From contig NC_091293.1 of assembly GCF_038502225.1 (NCBI RefSeq), forward strand, positions 7,603,026 through 7,667,025: a stretch of 64,000 nt of DNA, written 5' to 3'. Made by a program: the position numbers and the translations under genes. The notes beneath the pieces were generated by a model. It was not told the DNA's origin. It saw only the letters and a list, made by a program, of their open reading frames with translations, and made no database searches. The stretch is from Cherax quadricarinatus. Its lineage: Eukaryota > Arthropoda > Malacostraca > Decapoda > Parastacidae. Below, in pieces: positions 46,530-59,040 of this stretch. Positions within the stretch are counted from its first letter, which is position 1; each line of letters begins with the position of its first letter.

Positions 46530-47160
46530 ACATAAGAAAGAAGGAACACTGCAACAGGCCTACTGACCCATGCGGAGCAGGTCCATGTCCCCCCCTCGGA
46601 TTAGCCCAATGACCCACCCAGTCTCGCCACCTCCACTCAAGGAAGGAGCACGGCACCAGATCCAGCAGCACAAGCTAGTCAGGTCCAACTCACACCCACT
46701 AACGCCCGTTCATGTATTTATCTAACCTATTTTTAGAACTACACAACGTTTTAGCCTCAATAACTGTACTAGGGAGTTTGTTCCACTCATCCACAACTAT
46801 ATTACCAAACCAGTGCTTTCCTATATCCTTCTTGAATCTGAATTTTTCCAACTTGAAACCATTGCTGCGAGTCCTGTCTTGGTTGGAAATTTTCAGCACG
46901 CTATTTACATCCCCTTTATTTATTCCTGTTTTCCATTTATACACCTCGATCATATCCCCCCTAATTCTACTCCTTTCGAGAGAGTGCACATTCAGGGCCC
47001 TCAGTCTATCCTTATAGGGAAGATTTCTGATACATGGGATCATCTTTGTTATTCTCCTCTGAACGTTTTCCAGAGCATTTATATCCATTCTGTAATACGG
47101 TGACCAGAACTGAACAGCATAGTCTAAATGAGGCCTCAGAGAAGACAATAAACGTACCTA
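46530..47160 (-). mobile_element. L-8mer LINE copy 2 (CR1-like), 3' part
   Basis: Minus-strand ORF (46699-47148) with LRPHLDYAVQFWSPYYRMDI, RRITKMIPCIRNLPYKDRL, RIRGDMIEVYKW and WFGNIVVDEWNKLP, the C-terminal region of CR1/Jockey ORF2. The 3' end is TTTCTTATGTTCTTATGAGG, two copies of TTCTTATG, like the 8-bp tails of CR1 elements. Confidence 0.87.
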
Positions 47161-47939
47161 AGGGAAAACTCAAGGTTCTCCCCGGAACTGTTTGAATATT
47201 TTCTTCTCTACCACCCCCTATATTTTATATTCGATGTGAACATTTATTAATAAACAGAATACATTTACAGAAAACAGAAACATTAATACAATGGTACAAT
47301 GTATTAAAGATCATGAATTTCCTCCAGCTCCTCCAAAGCCGGATGCGAGCCAAGTATGCAGCAAGCATTTCCCCTCTGGATGGCTACGCTGAGGCGCTGG
47401 AACATGAAAGTGGCTGCCCTTGGGTCCCTGGTGGTGTCGATGATTCTGGAACCCAATTCTTTAAAGAAACGTGTGGCATTTTTTCCCCATGATCCCAAGG
47501 TCTCTGATCCCACTGGGGCAAATTGATACTGTTGGCTTATGTCCCTGTACTTGCTGATCTTGTACTCCTCCCTGTGGTCACCAGATCCTCCCTGTCGCCC
47601 AACACTGTGATGGATATAGGTGTCAGCAAGTGTGGACACACAGGTATAGTCCCATGCTAAGAGCTTGCCATTCTTCTAAGGATAAATGGTGATCCCGTCG
47701 GGGCGGTTTGCTGGGTTGTGGGTATTGTTGGCTGCTAGTTATTGGGGCTCCCTCTCGGCTGGGCATCCAGCTGTATCAGGGGTTCTCTTTATGTCACTGA
47801 CCTCATTGTGTCTTGCATGCCAGCTCTTGATTTTGGAACAGTTTAGACCATGAGGACCAAATTGGTCTGCTTGCGCTTCACTGCAAATACACGTATATTC
47901 TGTGTGAATTGGGGCAGCAAGGAGCAGAGCCACTGCAAT

Positions 47940-49280
47940 ATAGAGGGTTCAGGGCAGGTCGCTCCTGCCTCTCACAACTACTGGATCACTATGATACGGC
48001 CTTGGATGCACTGGAAGAAAATCAGAATGCAGATGTAATATACACAGACTTTGCAAAAGCATTTGACAAATGCGATCATGGCGTAATAGCCCATAAAATA
48101 CGTGCTAAAGGAATAACTGGGAAAGTGGGGAGATGGATCTTCAACTTCCTAACAAATCGAACACAAAGAGCAGTGGTCAATAAAGCTAAATCGGAGGCTG
48201 CCATAGTGAAGAGCTCTGTTCCACAAGGCACAGTACTCACCCCCATCTTATTCCTCATCCTCATATCAGACATAGACAGAGATATACATCACAACACCTT
48301 ATCATCCTTGGCGGATGATACTAGGATCTGCATGAGGCTGTCATCTGCTGAGGACGCGGTTAACCTCCAGGAAGATATAAACAAAGTTTTCCAGTGGGCA
48401 ACGGTAAACATGATGTTCAATGAGGACAAATTCCAACTACTCCGTTATGGAAAACTGGAGGAGATAATAACTAGAACAGAGTATACTACTGACTCCGGCC
48501 ATACAATAGAGCGGAAAAATAACGTAAGGGACCTGGGAGTAGTAATGTCTGAGGATCTCACTTTCAATGATCACAACAGTGCCACGATCGCACGTGCAAA
48601 GAAAATGATAGGATGGATAATGAGAACGTTCAAAACGAGAGATACCAAGTCAGTGATGATCCTTTTCAAATCACTTGTTCTCTCTAGGCTGGAATACTGC
48701 TGTACATTAACATCTCCATTCAAAGCAGGTGAAATTGCAGATCTAGAGAGTGTACAGAGATCCTTTACTGCACGTATAAGTTCTGTCAAGCACCTTAACT
48801 ACTGGGAACGCTTGGAAGCACTTGACTTGTACTCGTTGGAACGCAGGAGAGAGAGATGTATCATAATCTACACTTGGAAAATCCTGGAAGGAATGGTCCC
48901 AAATCTGCACACAGAAATCACTCCCTATGAAAGTAAAAGACTGGGCAGGCGATGCAAAATCCCCCCAATTAAAAGTAGGGGCGCCACTGGTACACTAAGG
49001 GAAAACACCGTAAGTGTCCAGGGCCCAAGACTGTTCAACAGCCTCCCATCAAGCATTAGGGGAATTACCAATAAACCCCTGGCTGCCTTCATGAGAGAGC
49101 TGGACAGATACCTAAAGTCAGTGCCGGATCAGCCGGGCTGTGGCTCGTACGTTGGACTGTGTGCGGCCAGCAGTAACAGCTTAGTTGATCAGGCCCTGAT
49201 CCATCGGGAGGCCTGGTCATGGACTGGGCCGCAGGGGCGTTGATCTCCGGAATAACCTCGAGGTAACCTCCAGGTAACTT
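47940..49280 (+). mobile_element. L-GGT LINE (CR1/Jockey-like), 5'-truncated, nested
   Basis: Inserted into the minus-strand L-LDDG LINE: the host reading breaks after TRLDPK (at about 49278) and resumes at VALLLAAPIHTEY (about 47935). The copy begins in the RT at FRAGRSCLSQLL and ends with the 3' UTR CCTCGAGGTAACCTCCAGGT AACTT. A second 3' fragment of this family lies at 18.3 kb. Confidence 0.87.
47942..49243 (+). CDS. LINE reverse transcriptase fragment, uninterrupted
   Basis: An open frame runs from within the RT fingers to the natural stop: GFRAGRSCLSQLLDHYD, IYTDFAKAFDKCDHGVIAHK (motif A, D conserved), SSVPQGTVLTPILFLILISD (motif B), and SSLADDTRICMR (motif C, LADD). Then come the connection and C-terminal region (RDLGVVMSEDLTFNDH, KSLVLSRLEYCCTL, WERLEALDLYSLERRR) and the end TGPQGR. 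It lacks the endonuclease and RT N-terminus, so it cannot be autonomous. The absence of stops over about 430 codons suggests a young insertion. The upstream Met at 47909 lies in host-LINE sequence. Confidence 0.88.
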   Translation, partial: RGFRAGRSCLSQLLDHYDTALDALEENQNADVIYTDFAKAFDKCDHGVIAHKIRAKGITGKVGRWIFNFLTNRTQRAVVNKAKSEAAIVKSSVPQGTVLTPILFLILISDIDRDIHHNTLSSLADDTRICMRLSSAEDAVNLQEDINKVFQWATVNMMFNEDKFQLLRYGKLEEIITRTEYTTDSGHTIERKNNVRDLGVVMSEDLTFNDHNSATIARAKKMIGWIMRTFKTRDTKSVMILFKSLVLSRLEYCCTLTSPFKAGEIADLESVQRSFTARISSVKHLNYWERLEALDLYSLERRRERCIIIYTWKILEGMVPNLHTEITPYESKRLGRRCKIPPIKSRGATGTLRENTVSVQGPRLFNSLPSSIRGITNKPLAAFMRELDRYLKSVPDQPGCGSYVGLCAASSNSLVDQALIHREAWSWTGPQGR

Positions 49281-50397
49281 AGGGTCGAGTCGCGTTCCCA
49301 TTGCCGATATGGGAACTGTTTGGAGGAAGTCCCAGAGTGATGTGTGCTCACAGCTTGGAGACAGGCAGTCTTCCTATCTGATGTTGCAGCCCTGATCATG
49401 TTGGCAAGCGCCTTTTCAGCGATCAGGTCATCCCAGCTTGACTATTTGTGAGCAGCAAGAGTCTTCCATTCGGTGATGGCACTGGAATAGTTAGGGTCCT
49501 GTATTCCTGCTGAGTCACTGAGGTTATCGGGAAGAATTTGTCTTATCAACTCGTTTGATGCTATGGAAGAGGATAGGAAAGCTGGTAGAGCAATCTGGGA
49601 GGATCTGCGTACTCCTAGCCCTCCAAGCTTGACCGGAAGTGAGGCTTGCAACCACTGTCCATCTTCAAGGGAAAGATTCAATACACTCTCTAGCATGGTC
49701 TTAAGGAGAGAGCCATATTCCTTGAGTTTTGGACTGCTGAAGGCTGGGGAGCATCTCAGAAAGTAGATAAGTTTTGGGATTGACAGGCACCTGGTGAGTA
49801 GGTAGAAGGCATCATGTGTGTCAATGTCTTTCATCCTGCTTTCCATCGTCAGGAGGTCTGAGATTTTTTTTATTCTAGGACCCAAGAGGAGCACCAAGAA
49901 GAGTGCTATTAGCTGGATCAATGGCTCGTGCTCCTGGTAAAACGGCACTAATATTCTGGATCATCTGTCGATTGGTAGAAACTATTTCACATTTGGTGGG
50001 GTTTAAAGATAGGCCCAGGCTTTCTCCCATGTCTTTAATTTTACTGATGTCTTCTAGGAGAGATTCTGTTGAGCCAGCTAGGGTACCATCATCCAGGAAC
50101 CAGATATTGAGCTCGCTGGAGAGTGTTTCTGTGACTTCCTTGATGACCAAACAGAATAGAAAGGGGGCGAGAGGATCCCCCTGTTGCACGCCCTCACATG
50201 AGTCAATTTCATGGTCCCAAACAATAGTTTGGAAGTCACACTATAACACGATTCTATGAAGGGATAAAGGGAAGGGAAGTTTCTATAAACTGCTTGGAGA
50301 GCAGCGTCCCTTCTGACTGAGGTGAAAGCGTTGGCAAAGTCCTAATTGACCAAGGCTTTTTCACTGGACATGTTGTTGATATACACTCGTGCTGCGT

Positions 50398-50399
<2 letters not shown>

Positions 50400-50448
<49 letters not shown>
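50400..50448. repeat. (GA)n microsatellite inside the L-LDDG region
   Basis: About 48 bp of GA; upstream reading of the minus-strand element continues only weakly beyond it. Confidence 0.95.
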
Positions 50449-50449
<1 letters not shown>

Positions 50450-50639
50450 ATCAAGTGAGGTACTACCATCCTGCCAAATGCGTGTGAAACTCAAACCTTT
50501 AATTGTTTTACACAATGGTAGGACTACTGGTGTCTTTCCTTTCTGTCTCATAAATATGCAACAAAACAGGTACATCTTGGTGCTTCTTCTTACACATAGG
50601 TCACATTAATTTTAAATGCAGACGTTTATGCATACACAC

Positions 50640-53600
50640 CCATCTACATTTTCTGATTTCTTAATAGTTTGTGTTCTTATCTATTTCATCTCCATGGAGA
50701 AGTGGAAAAAAATTTTTCCTCTTTAAGTAAGCCATGCGTGTCGTAAGTGGCGATTAAAATGCCGGGAGCAAGACGCTAGCAAACCCTTCTTCTGTATAAA
50801 TTACTAAAAATAAGAGGAAAAACTAGGATGTCCTAGTTCTAGGAAAAACTTTATAAAGCTGGGATGTTTCAATGTGCGTGTGTGTAGTGCAAGTGACAAG
50901 AAAAAGAAGATTGTCAGTGTTATGAATGAAACGAGGCTGGATGTTCTAGTTCTAGGCGAAACAAAGTTAAAGTGTGTAGGGAGTTGCTGTGGGAAGAAAT
51001 AAATGAGATTGGGTCAGGTGTATCTGAGAGAGTTAGAGATAAGGAAGGTGTAGCAATAATGTTCAAGGATCAGTTATGGAAGGAGAAGAGGGAATATAGA
51101 TGTATAAATTGAAAAGTTATGTGGATTAAAATAAGGGTGGAATGCGAAAAGTGGGTTATAATAAGTGCTATGCACCTGGAGAAGAGAGGAATGTAGAGGA
51201 GGGAGAAAGAGATTTTGGCAAATGTTAAGTGAATGTTTAGGAAGTTATGAAGTGAGAGAATAATTGTGGTAGGGGACTTGAACGCAAAAGTGGGAGAAAT
51301 AGTTATAGAGGGCGTGGTAGATAAGTTTGGGGTGTGAAAGGTAAATGATAATGGGGGGGGCCATTGATAAAACTTTGTATATAATGAGGTTTAGTAACAG
51401 GTAATACATATTTTAAGAAAAAATAATATATATAAAAGACATGATATAGCGTGTAATGACAGAAGTTTCTATTGGGGGATATATATTGGTGGATAAAAAG
51501 TTGAGGTAGACTTCAGGATGTACATGTTTATAGAGGTGAAACAGATCATTTTTAATTGTAATTACAGTGACAGTAAAACGTAGATGGGGCACAAGGAGAA
51601 AGGTATCAGACAGAGATAGAAGATTTATAAACTAGTGGAAGAGGCAATTAGGGAGAAGTATATGTAGAGAAAGAGAGATTAAGAGAGTGGTGCAGGAATG
51701 CGAAAGGAGAGCAAAAGAGAGAGTAAGTGAGATGCTCTCAACAAATTTTGCTGAGAATAATAAAAAGTTTTGGAGTAAGACTTATAAGCTCAGAAAGCCT
51801 AGGAAAAGAATGGACTTGTTAAAAATAGGAGAGGACAGTTATTAGATGGAGAGTTGGAGGGATCGGAAAGACGGAGGAGTATTTTGAGGAACTGTTAAAT
51901 AATAATGAAAATAGGGATGCTGTGATTTCATGCACTAGCCAGGGTGGTATAACATCTTGTAGGAGTGAGGAAGAGGAAGATGTGACTGGAGAGGAATTGC
52001 CTGAGGCTGTGGTTAGAATGAAAGAGGATAAAGCGGCTAGGATTGATGGGATGAAAACATTTAATGAATGTACGAAAGAGGGAAAAGTACCTGGTGATTT
52101 CCATAGAGCATGCATAGTTCCTTTATATGAAGGCAAAGGGAAGAAAAGAGTGTAAAAAATATAGGGGAATAAGCCTGTTGAGCATACGTGGTAAAGTGTG
52201 TGGTAGAGTTATTATTGAAAGAATTAAGAGTAAGACGAAGAGCAGGAGAGGAGACGGGCGTGTGTAAAGCAAGTGTTTACAGTGAAATATATAGGTGAAA
52301 AGTTTTTAGATAAGGGGAAAAAGGTTTTCGCTGCATTTATGTATTTGGAAAAGGCATATGATAGGGAGGATAGGGAAGCAATGTGGCAGGTGTTGCAAGT
52401 GTAAGGAATAAGTGGTAGGTTACTGAAAGCAGTTAAGAGTGTTTGTAAGGATAGTGAGGCTCGGTTTAGAGTATGTAGGAGAAAGGGGAATTATTTCCCA
52501 GTAAAAGTAGGTCTTATACAGGGATATGTGATGTGATCATGGCTGTTGTGTCATGCAAAGAGTACGTAACCTTTATTCGGTGAATGTACACACCCTCACT
52601 GAAAGATTATCTCCCCCAACCAGCGAACCAGTACTAGGGTCGAACGATGGGGCCCCATCGTTCGATTAGTACCCAGGTTCAGCCAATGACAAGATGGTTC
52701 TGGCAATCACAAAGATGTTGTGGGCACCACCCGCCTGTCTGCCCTTGTCATTTCCATTCTAGAGCTGGTTGAAGCACGGTCTGCTCTCTAGTGGCTTCTA
52801 TTCTGCCTTTCTTACCGTGGAGTGCACTAATACCCATTGCTGTACATAGTGTATATAGTGTACATACTTCTGTTCTAAATTGGTGAAGGATAATATAAGT
52901 CAAAAGGTTTTCTGCTGTGTTTATTTTGCTCCCTTTACACCCAGGATAACAGGCCTTTGAATTCCTGGGTTGTAATAGCTGTTCAGTATATTTATAGATG
53001 GGGTTGTAACAGAAGTGAATGTTCGGGTGTTGGCAAGAGGTGTGGGATTAAAAGATAAAGAATCTTACACGAAGTGGAAGTTATCATAGCAGCTTTTTGC
53101 TGAGGACACTGTGTTTTTGGGAGATTTTGAAGAGAAGTAGCAGAGGTTGATGGACGAGTTTGGGACGATATGTAAAAGAAGGAAACTAACAGTGAACATG
53201 AGAAAGACCAAGGTGATGAGGATAACAAAATATTTAGGTAATGATAGACTGGATCAGACTGGAGGGAATGTGGAGGAAGTGAATGTATACAGATATTTGC
53301 CAGTGGACTAATCAGCATATGGGTCTGCGAAAGACGAGGTGAACCGTGGAATTAATTAGATAAAAAAGGTGGATGATGCACTGAGGAATCTCTGGAGACA
53401 AAGAACATTATCCATCGGAGCAAACAGAAGACTGTATGAGAGTATAGTTATACCAGCGTTCTTATGTGAGTGTAAAGAATGTGTGGTGTGAATATTATAC
53501 AGAGAATACGTAGCTTGGCGATTAGAATGAGGTGCGCGGCTTCTAAGAGTATTATTCAGAGGGCTGAGGAAGGGGTGTTGAGGTCATTCGAACATTTAGA

Positions 53601-53984
53601 GAAGATGGAACGAAACAGAATGACTAGGAAGGCGTATGAATCTGTGGAAGGAAAGTGGGGTAGGGGTCGTCCTAGGAAAGGTTGGACGGAGGGGGTAAAG
53701 GAAGTTGTGTGTGCGAGGGGCTTGGACTTCCAGCAAGTGTGTGTGAGAGTCTTAGATAAGAATGAATGGAGGCAAATGGTTTTCATGAATTGACGTGCTG
53801 TTGGAATGTGAGCAAAGTAAAATTTTGGAAGGGATTCAGTGCCTACGCTCTGAAGGACGAGTGTAAGTATGTTGCTGATTTTGAACTGTAGTGTAGGCAC
53901 GAATTTGGCAAGACAATGATGGAGTAAGTGATGATGAAAGTGTTTCTTATTTTTCGTGTCAACCTGCCTGCAGGGACACGGCCC

Positions 53985-53985
<1 letters not shown>
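50640..53985 (+). mobile_element. L-AT LINE copy 3 (RTE-like), longest copy, decayed, with a nested insertion
   Basis: The 5' UTR includes AAGTAAGCCATGCGTGTCGT and GGCGATTAAAATGCCGGGAG. The endonuclease region has LDVLVLGETKLK (near 50940) and VVGDLNAKVGE (near 51270). RT remnants: KAARIDGMKTFNECTKEGK and ACIVPLYEGKGKKRV (51922-52155), YLEKAYDRE near 52350, a decayed QGYVM near 52520, FAEDTVFLGD near 53095, and the C-terminal MCGVNIIQRIRSLAIRMRC, GRGRPRKGWTEGVKEVVCAR (53479-53793). Stops throughout. A 430-bp insertion splits it at 52548-52977. Confidence 0.87.
52542..52983. mobile_element. 430-bp insertion with target duplication, candidate solo LTR
   Basis: The LINE reading (SWL-[insert]-FSIFIDGVV) is interrupted. 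GCTGTT is present at both edges (52542-52547 and 52978-52983), consistent with a 5-6 bp target duplication. The insert starts TGTGTCATGC if the duplication is GCTGT, and ends GGGTTGTAATA. It contains a 26-bp perfect palindrome at 52640-52665 and no ORF. Length and duplication fit a solo LTR, but the ends are not canonical TG...CA. Confidence 0.6.

Positions 53986-54973
<988 letters not shown>

Positions 54974-55049
<76 letters not shown>
54974..55049. repeat. (AT)n microsatellite
   Basis: Pure AT tract joined to a SINE 3' end. Confidence 0.98.
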
Positions 55050-55051
<2 letters not shown>

Positions 55052-55238
55052 TTAAATCATATATGAGGTCTGTGAGGCAGGAGTTAGTTATGACTGGTCT
55101 GCACAACAATTTTCTGCCCAGTGTATCCTAAAGGTGTAATTTATTCTGGCCTGTGAATCATTTAAATTGGCCGGGTGAAATTGTGGTGAAGACTGTGTTC
55201 TTGACAGTGTGTGTGTGTACTCAAGTAATTGTACTCTC

Positions 55239-57088
55239 CTAACTGTGGTTGCAGGGGTCGAGATTCAGCTCCTGGCCCCGCCTCTTCACTGACTGGGACC
55301 TCCCTCTCCCTGCTCCATGAACTTTATCATACCTCGTCTTAAAACTATGTATGGTTCCTGGCTCCACTAGATCACTTACCAGACTATTCCACTTCCTAAC
55401 AACTCTATGGCTGAAGAAATGCTTCCTAACATTTTTTCGGCTCATTTGAGTCTTCAACTTCCAATTGTGACCCCTTGTTTCTGTGTCCCATCTCCGGAAC
55501 ATCCTGTCTCTGTCCACCTTATCTATTCCAAGTAGTATTTTGTGTCGTTATCACGTCACCCCTGACCCTCCTGTCCTCCAGAGTCGTCAGACCGATTCCC
55601 CTTAACCTTTCTTCGTAGGATATTCCCCTTAGCTCTGGAACCAGCCTTGCTGCGAACCTTTGCACGTTCTCTAATTTCTTGACGTGGTTGACCAGGTGTG
55701 GGTTCCAAACTGGTGCTCCGTACTCCAGTATGGGCCTGTCGTACACAGTGCATAGAGTCCTGAAAGATTCCTTACTGAGGTATCGGAACGCTATTCTCAG
55801 GTTTGTCAAACCCCCATATGCCGCAGCAGTTATTTGGTTAATGTGTGCTTCCAGCGACGTGCTCGGTGTTATACTAGCCCCCAGATCTTTCTCCTTGAGT
55901 GAGGTTTGCAGTCTTTGACCGCCTAGCCTATTCTCCGTCTGCGGTCTTCTTTGCGCTTCCCCGATCTTCATGACTTTGCATTTGGCGGGGTTAAATTCTA
56001 GGAGCCAGTTGCTGGGCCATGCGTCCAGCCTGTCCAGATCTCTTTGTAGACCTGTCTGGTCCACATCTGATTTAATTCTCCTCATTAATTTCACATCATC
56101 TGCAAATAAGGACACTTTCGAGTCTATCCCTTCCGTCATGTCATTCACATATACCAAGAATAGCACTGGTCCTAGGACTGACCCCTCTGGGATCCCGCTC
56201 ACATCTCTTGTGAGGAACTCTGTCGAAGGCCTTCATGTAGTCCAAGAAAATGCAATCGACCCACCCCTCCCTGTCATGTCTTACTTCAGTTACCTTGTCA
56301 TAAAACTCCAGTCGGTTTGTGACACAGGATTTAGCGTCCATCAGTCCGTGATGACTGTCGTTTATAACCTTGTTCCGTTCCAGGTGTTCCACCACCTTCC
56401 TTCTGATAATCTTCTCCATGACTTTGCATACTATACACGTCAATGACACTGGCCTATAGTTTAATGCTTCGTTTCTGTCCCCTTCGTTTCTGTCCCCTTT
56501 CGTTCCTGTCCCCTTTCCTGTCTCCACTGTAAATACTTCCTTAAATCTCATGCTGAGCTCCTCACATACCACTTGATCGTTTCTTGTTTGTTCCCCACCT
56601 TCTTTCCTCAGCCTGATCACCTGATCTTTGACTGTTGTCTTCCTCCTAATGTGGCTGTACATCAATTTCGGGTCAGACTTGACTTTCTATGCTATGTCGT
56701 TTTCGTACTGTCGCTGGGCCTCCCTCCTTATCTATGCATACTCGTTTCTGGCTCTTCTACTAATCTCTTTATTTTCCTAGGCCCTTTGCCTTCTGTACCT
56801 TTTCCATTCTCTGATGCAATTAGTTTTTGCCTCCCTACACCTTCGGGTAAACCAAGGACTCGCTTTGGTGTTCCCATTATTTCGATTGCCCTTGGGAACA
56901 CACCTTTCCTCTGCCTCCATGCATTGTGTTGTTACATATTCCATCATCTCGTTTACTGACTTTCCTACCAGTTCTCTGTCCCACTGAACCTCCTGCAGGA
57001 AATTCCTCATTCCTGTGTAGTCCCCCCTTTTATAGTTTGGCTTTTCCCTTTCAATTCCTGTTAACCTCTCCACTTGTAACTCTACCAT
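55239..57088 (-). pseudogene. L-AC reverse transcriptase, frameshifted
   Basis: Pieces: FLQEVQWDRELVGKSVNEMM and KASPWFTRRCREAKTN (56777-57088); YSHIRRKTTVKDQVIRLRKE, NYRPVSLTCIVCKVMEKII, and CIFLDYMKAFDRVPHKR (56141-56665); SGIPEGSVLGPVLFLVYVND, SLFADDVKLMRRI (55519-56202); MFRRWDTETRGHNWKLKTQM and FFSHRVVRKWNSL (55239-55517). The FADD box is intact. Relative to copy 1 it has a deletion between PHKR and the motif B region and a few frameshifts. Confidence 0.87.
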
Positions 57089-57640
57089 ATATTCATACTC
57101 AGAACCACGTGATCACTAGCTCCAAGGGGCATCTCGTAAGTGATGTCCTCAATGTCTGAACTGCTCAGGGTGAACACAAGGTCCAGTCTTGCTCTCCATG
57201 TATCGGTTCCCCCATGTAGCTCCAGGATTTCCCAATCGATCTCTCCGTGGTTGAAATCGCCCATAACCGGTAACTTGGCTCTGCTCGAGTGAGCTCTTCT
57301 TGCCACCTCAGCCAGTGTGTCCACCATCGCTCTGTTGTTCTCTTCGTACTCCTCTCTCGGCCTCCTGCAGTTCTGTGGTGGGTTATACATCACTTCAATG
57401 ACCACTTTATGCTCCCCAGACTGAATTGTACCTACTATGTACCTACTATGTACCATGCCTTCCATTTCCTCAAATCCCCATCTGTTTTTTAAGAGCAGTG
57501 CAACCTCTCCTTCCCCCTCTACTTCTATCTTTCCTCAAGATCTGATATCTCGGTGGGAAGATTGCATGTTATTGTCTCAGTGAGTTTCGTTTCTGTGACT
57601 GCTATGATGTCTGGGGATTTCTCATTGATTCTTTCGTGCC
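57082..57640 (-). pseudogene. L-AC endonuclease domain (APE type)
   Basis: This domain nicks target DNA. It reads KSPDIIAVTETKLTETIT upstream (57545-57630), GEVALLLKNRWGFEEMEG, then MYNPPQNCRRPREEYEENN, LPVMGDFNHGEIDWE and the terminal LGASDHVVLS (57082-57465). The ET, GDFNH and SDH catalytic signatures are all present, so this domain is the best preserved endonuclease in the window. A segment between HGGTDTWRA and RLDLVF is deleted relative to copy 9. Confidence 0.8.
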
Positions 57641-57729
57641 ACTCACATTTATTCGTTATTCCGTCAGCGTTCGTGTATCAAACCTTCAGCTTCTTTTCTA
57701 TCACTGTGGTCCTGAGAGAATATTAAAGT

Positions 57730-58509
57730 TAGGGGAGTGGGAGCCCTGGTGGGGGCCCATGAGGGGTTGTGGTGTGGGTGGGGTTTGTGATGAGGGAGGT
57801 GGGGTCAGAGTGCCCATATGGGGCAGCTGTAGGGGTGAAGTTTGTAATGTGTGGTTTGGGAGAAGAGGGAACAGTGTGTGGGTTTTGGTTTAAATTGTTC
57901 AGTTGCGGTTGGGTTGTCGAGGTTGGAGTCCTTCTGCGGGAGTTTCTGCGGGGGGAGGGGGATTGTCCTTCTTCCTGGGTCTGGGTCCTGCTCATCTTCA
58001 TCATTGCCTCCTGTTCCTCCTCTCGTCTTTGTACCCTCTCCTTCAGTATCATCCTTTCTTCTTGTGTTGTCACAATCAAGGTTCACACTCCGGGTACTCC
58101 GGTTTGTCTCTCAGTCGTGCTTTCTCTTGCAGGATCCTGGTTCGAGCTGATTCTTCCTTGAAAATTACTCTGACCGGCCGTTTCCTTCCACTCGCAAACC
58201 ACCCAATTCTCCGAAAATTTGTCACCTGGGTCATATCGCCCTCACCTATTGTTTTCATGATGCCTTCAATAATTTTTTCCTCCTCCTATTTTATTTCTTC
58301 GAAGTTGTCCCCTTTGGCTTCTTGGAGCCCGTAGACAAAAACTGACCTCTCCCTTTCCTCCTCCCACTGAGTCTCCATTTGCCTTCAGTCCTTGTCCTTG
58401 CTGAAGCCTCTATGCTCAGTGAACTGTCATGATCAGCTGTTCCTTGCTGCTGCAGTTGGCTGTTGAGTCTCTGTGTATAACATACCTTCGTTGTCTTCAG
58501 ACCTGTCAT
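57730..58509 (-). pseudogene. L-AC ORF1 (RNA-binding protein) remnant
   Basis: Fragments in order: MTGLKTTKVCYTQRLNSQLQ (58291-58509), then IGWFASGRKRPVRVIFKEES, RTRILQEKARLRDKPEY (58076-58258), which resembles the RRM-like core of LINE ORF1 proteins, then an acidic and Pro/Gln-rich tail (57805-58086). The same RILQ core occurs in decayed form near 36920 in copy 9. The breaks are frameshifts or stops. Confidence 0.65.
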
Positions 58510-58580
58510 TTGATCTTAGTGTGCTCCTCGTCTTTTCCTGGGTCCCACGTGGGTCAGATAGGGTCTTCGCATACTGCATA

Positions 58581-58881
58581 TCTGTGTGTGTGTGAGTGAG
58601 AGTGTGTGAGTGTGAGAGCGTGTGGGTGAGAGGGTGTGGGAGAGTGTGAGTGTAAGTGAGAGTGACAGGGTGTGACTGAGAAAGTGTGATTGAGAAAGTG
58701 TGTGAGTGAAAGAGTGGGAGTGTGTGAGTGTGAATGAGAGAGTGTGGGTGAGAGTGAGTGTGAAAGTGTGTGCGAGAGTGCGAGAGAGTGTGAGAGAGTG
58801 ACGAAGAGGGAGAGAGTGAAATAGGAGAGAAAGAAAGATAGAGAGGGAGAGAGGGAGAGTGTGTGCGCGCGCGCGCGCGTG

Positions 58882-58970
<89 letters not shown>

Positions 58971-59040
58971 TGTGTGTGTGTCTGTGTGTGTGCGCACGCG
59001 CTTGAAACTATGCATGAGAGTAAGCGAGTTTGTGTGTGTG
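58581..59040. repeat. GT-rich region with pure (GT)n core
   Basis: 58581-58860 is a degenerate GTGTGAGTGAGA mixture, 58861-58880 is GCGC-rich, and about 58885-58970 is pure GT. Confidence 0.95.

Larger units (their letters stand above)
47215..50400 (-). mobile_element. L-LDDG LINE, interrupted by an L-GGT LINE
   Basis: Minus strand RT: FANAFTSVRRDAALQAVYRN (near 50300), GVQQGDPLAPFLFCLV (near 50180) and IWFLDDGTLAGS, giving LDDG instead of YADD (near 50095), then LNPTKCEIVS; 49875-50189. The middle region PVKLGGLGVRRSSQIALPAF lies in 49442-49948. After the insertion (about 47940-49278) it resumes with APIHTEYTCICSEAQADQFG, HGLNCSKIKSWHARHN (47739-47933) and WGKNATRFFKELGSRII, FMFQRLSVAIQRGNACCILG (47304-47639). 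I recognise the C-terminal module from animal retroelements but could not assign the clade. Confidence 0.8.
55215..58580 (-). mobile_element. L-AC LINE copy 12 (CR1-like), nearly full length, minus strand
   Basis: Reading leftwards: ORF1 (58509 to about 57730), endonuclease (about 57640-57090), RT (about 57088-55240), then the 3' UTR ending GGTTGCAGGGGTCGAG and CTCCTAACTGTGG in plus-strand terms, into (GT)n at 55207-55219. The right edge meets (GT)n at 58583. The element is about 3.3 kb, bounded by AC-type repeats at both ends, and is the best guide to the full structure of the family. Confidence 0.9.

Noticed and set aside
52640..52665. Operator-like palindrome as a regulatory site
   Set aside because: It lies inside a transposed 430-bp insert; no gene or conserved binding site is associated. 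Kept only as a structural oddity.
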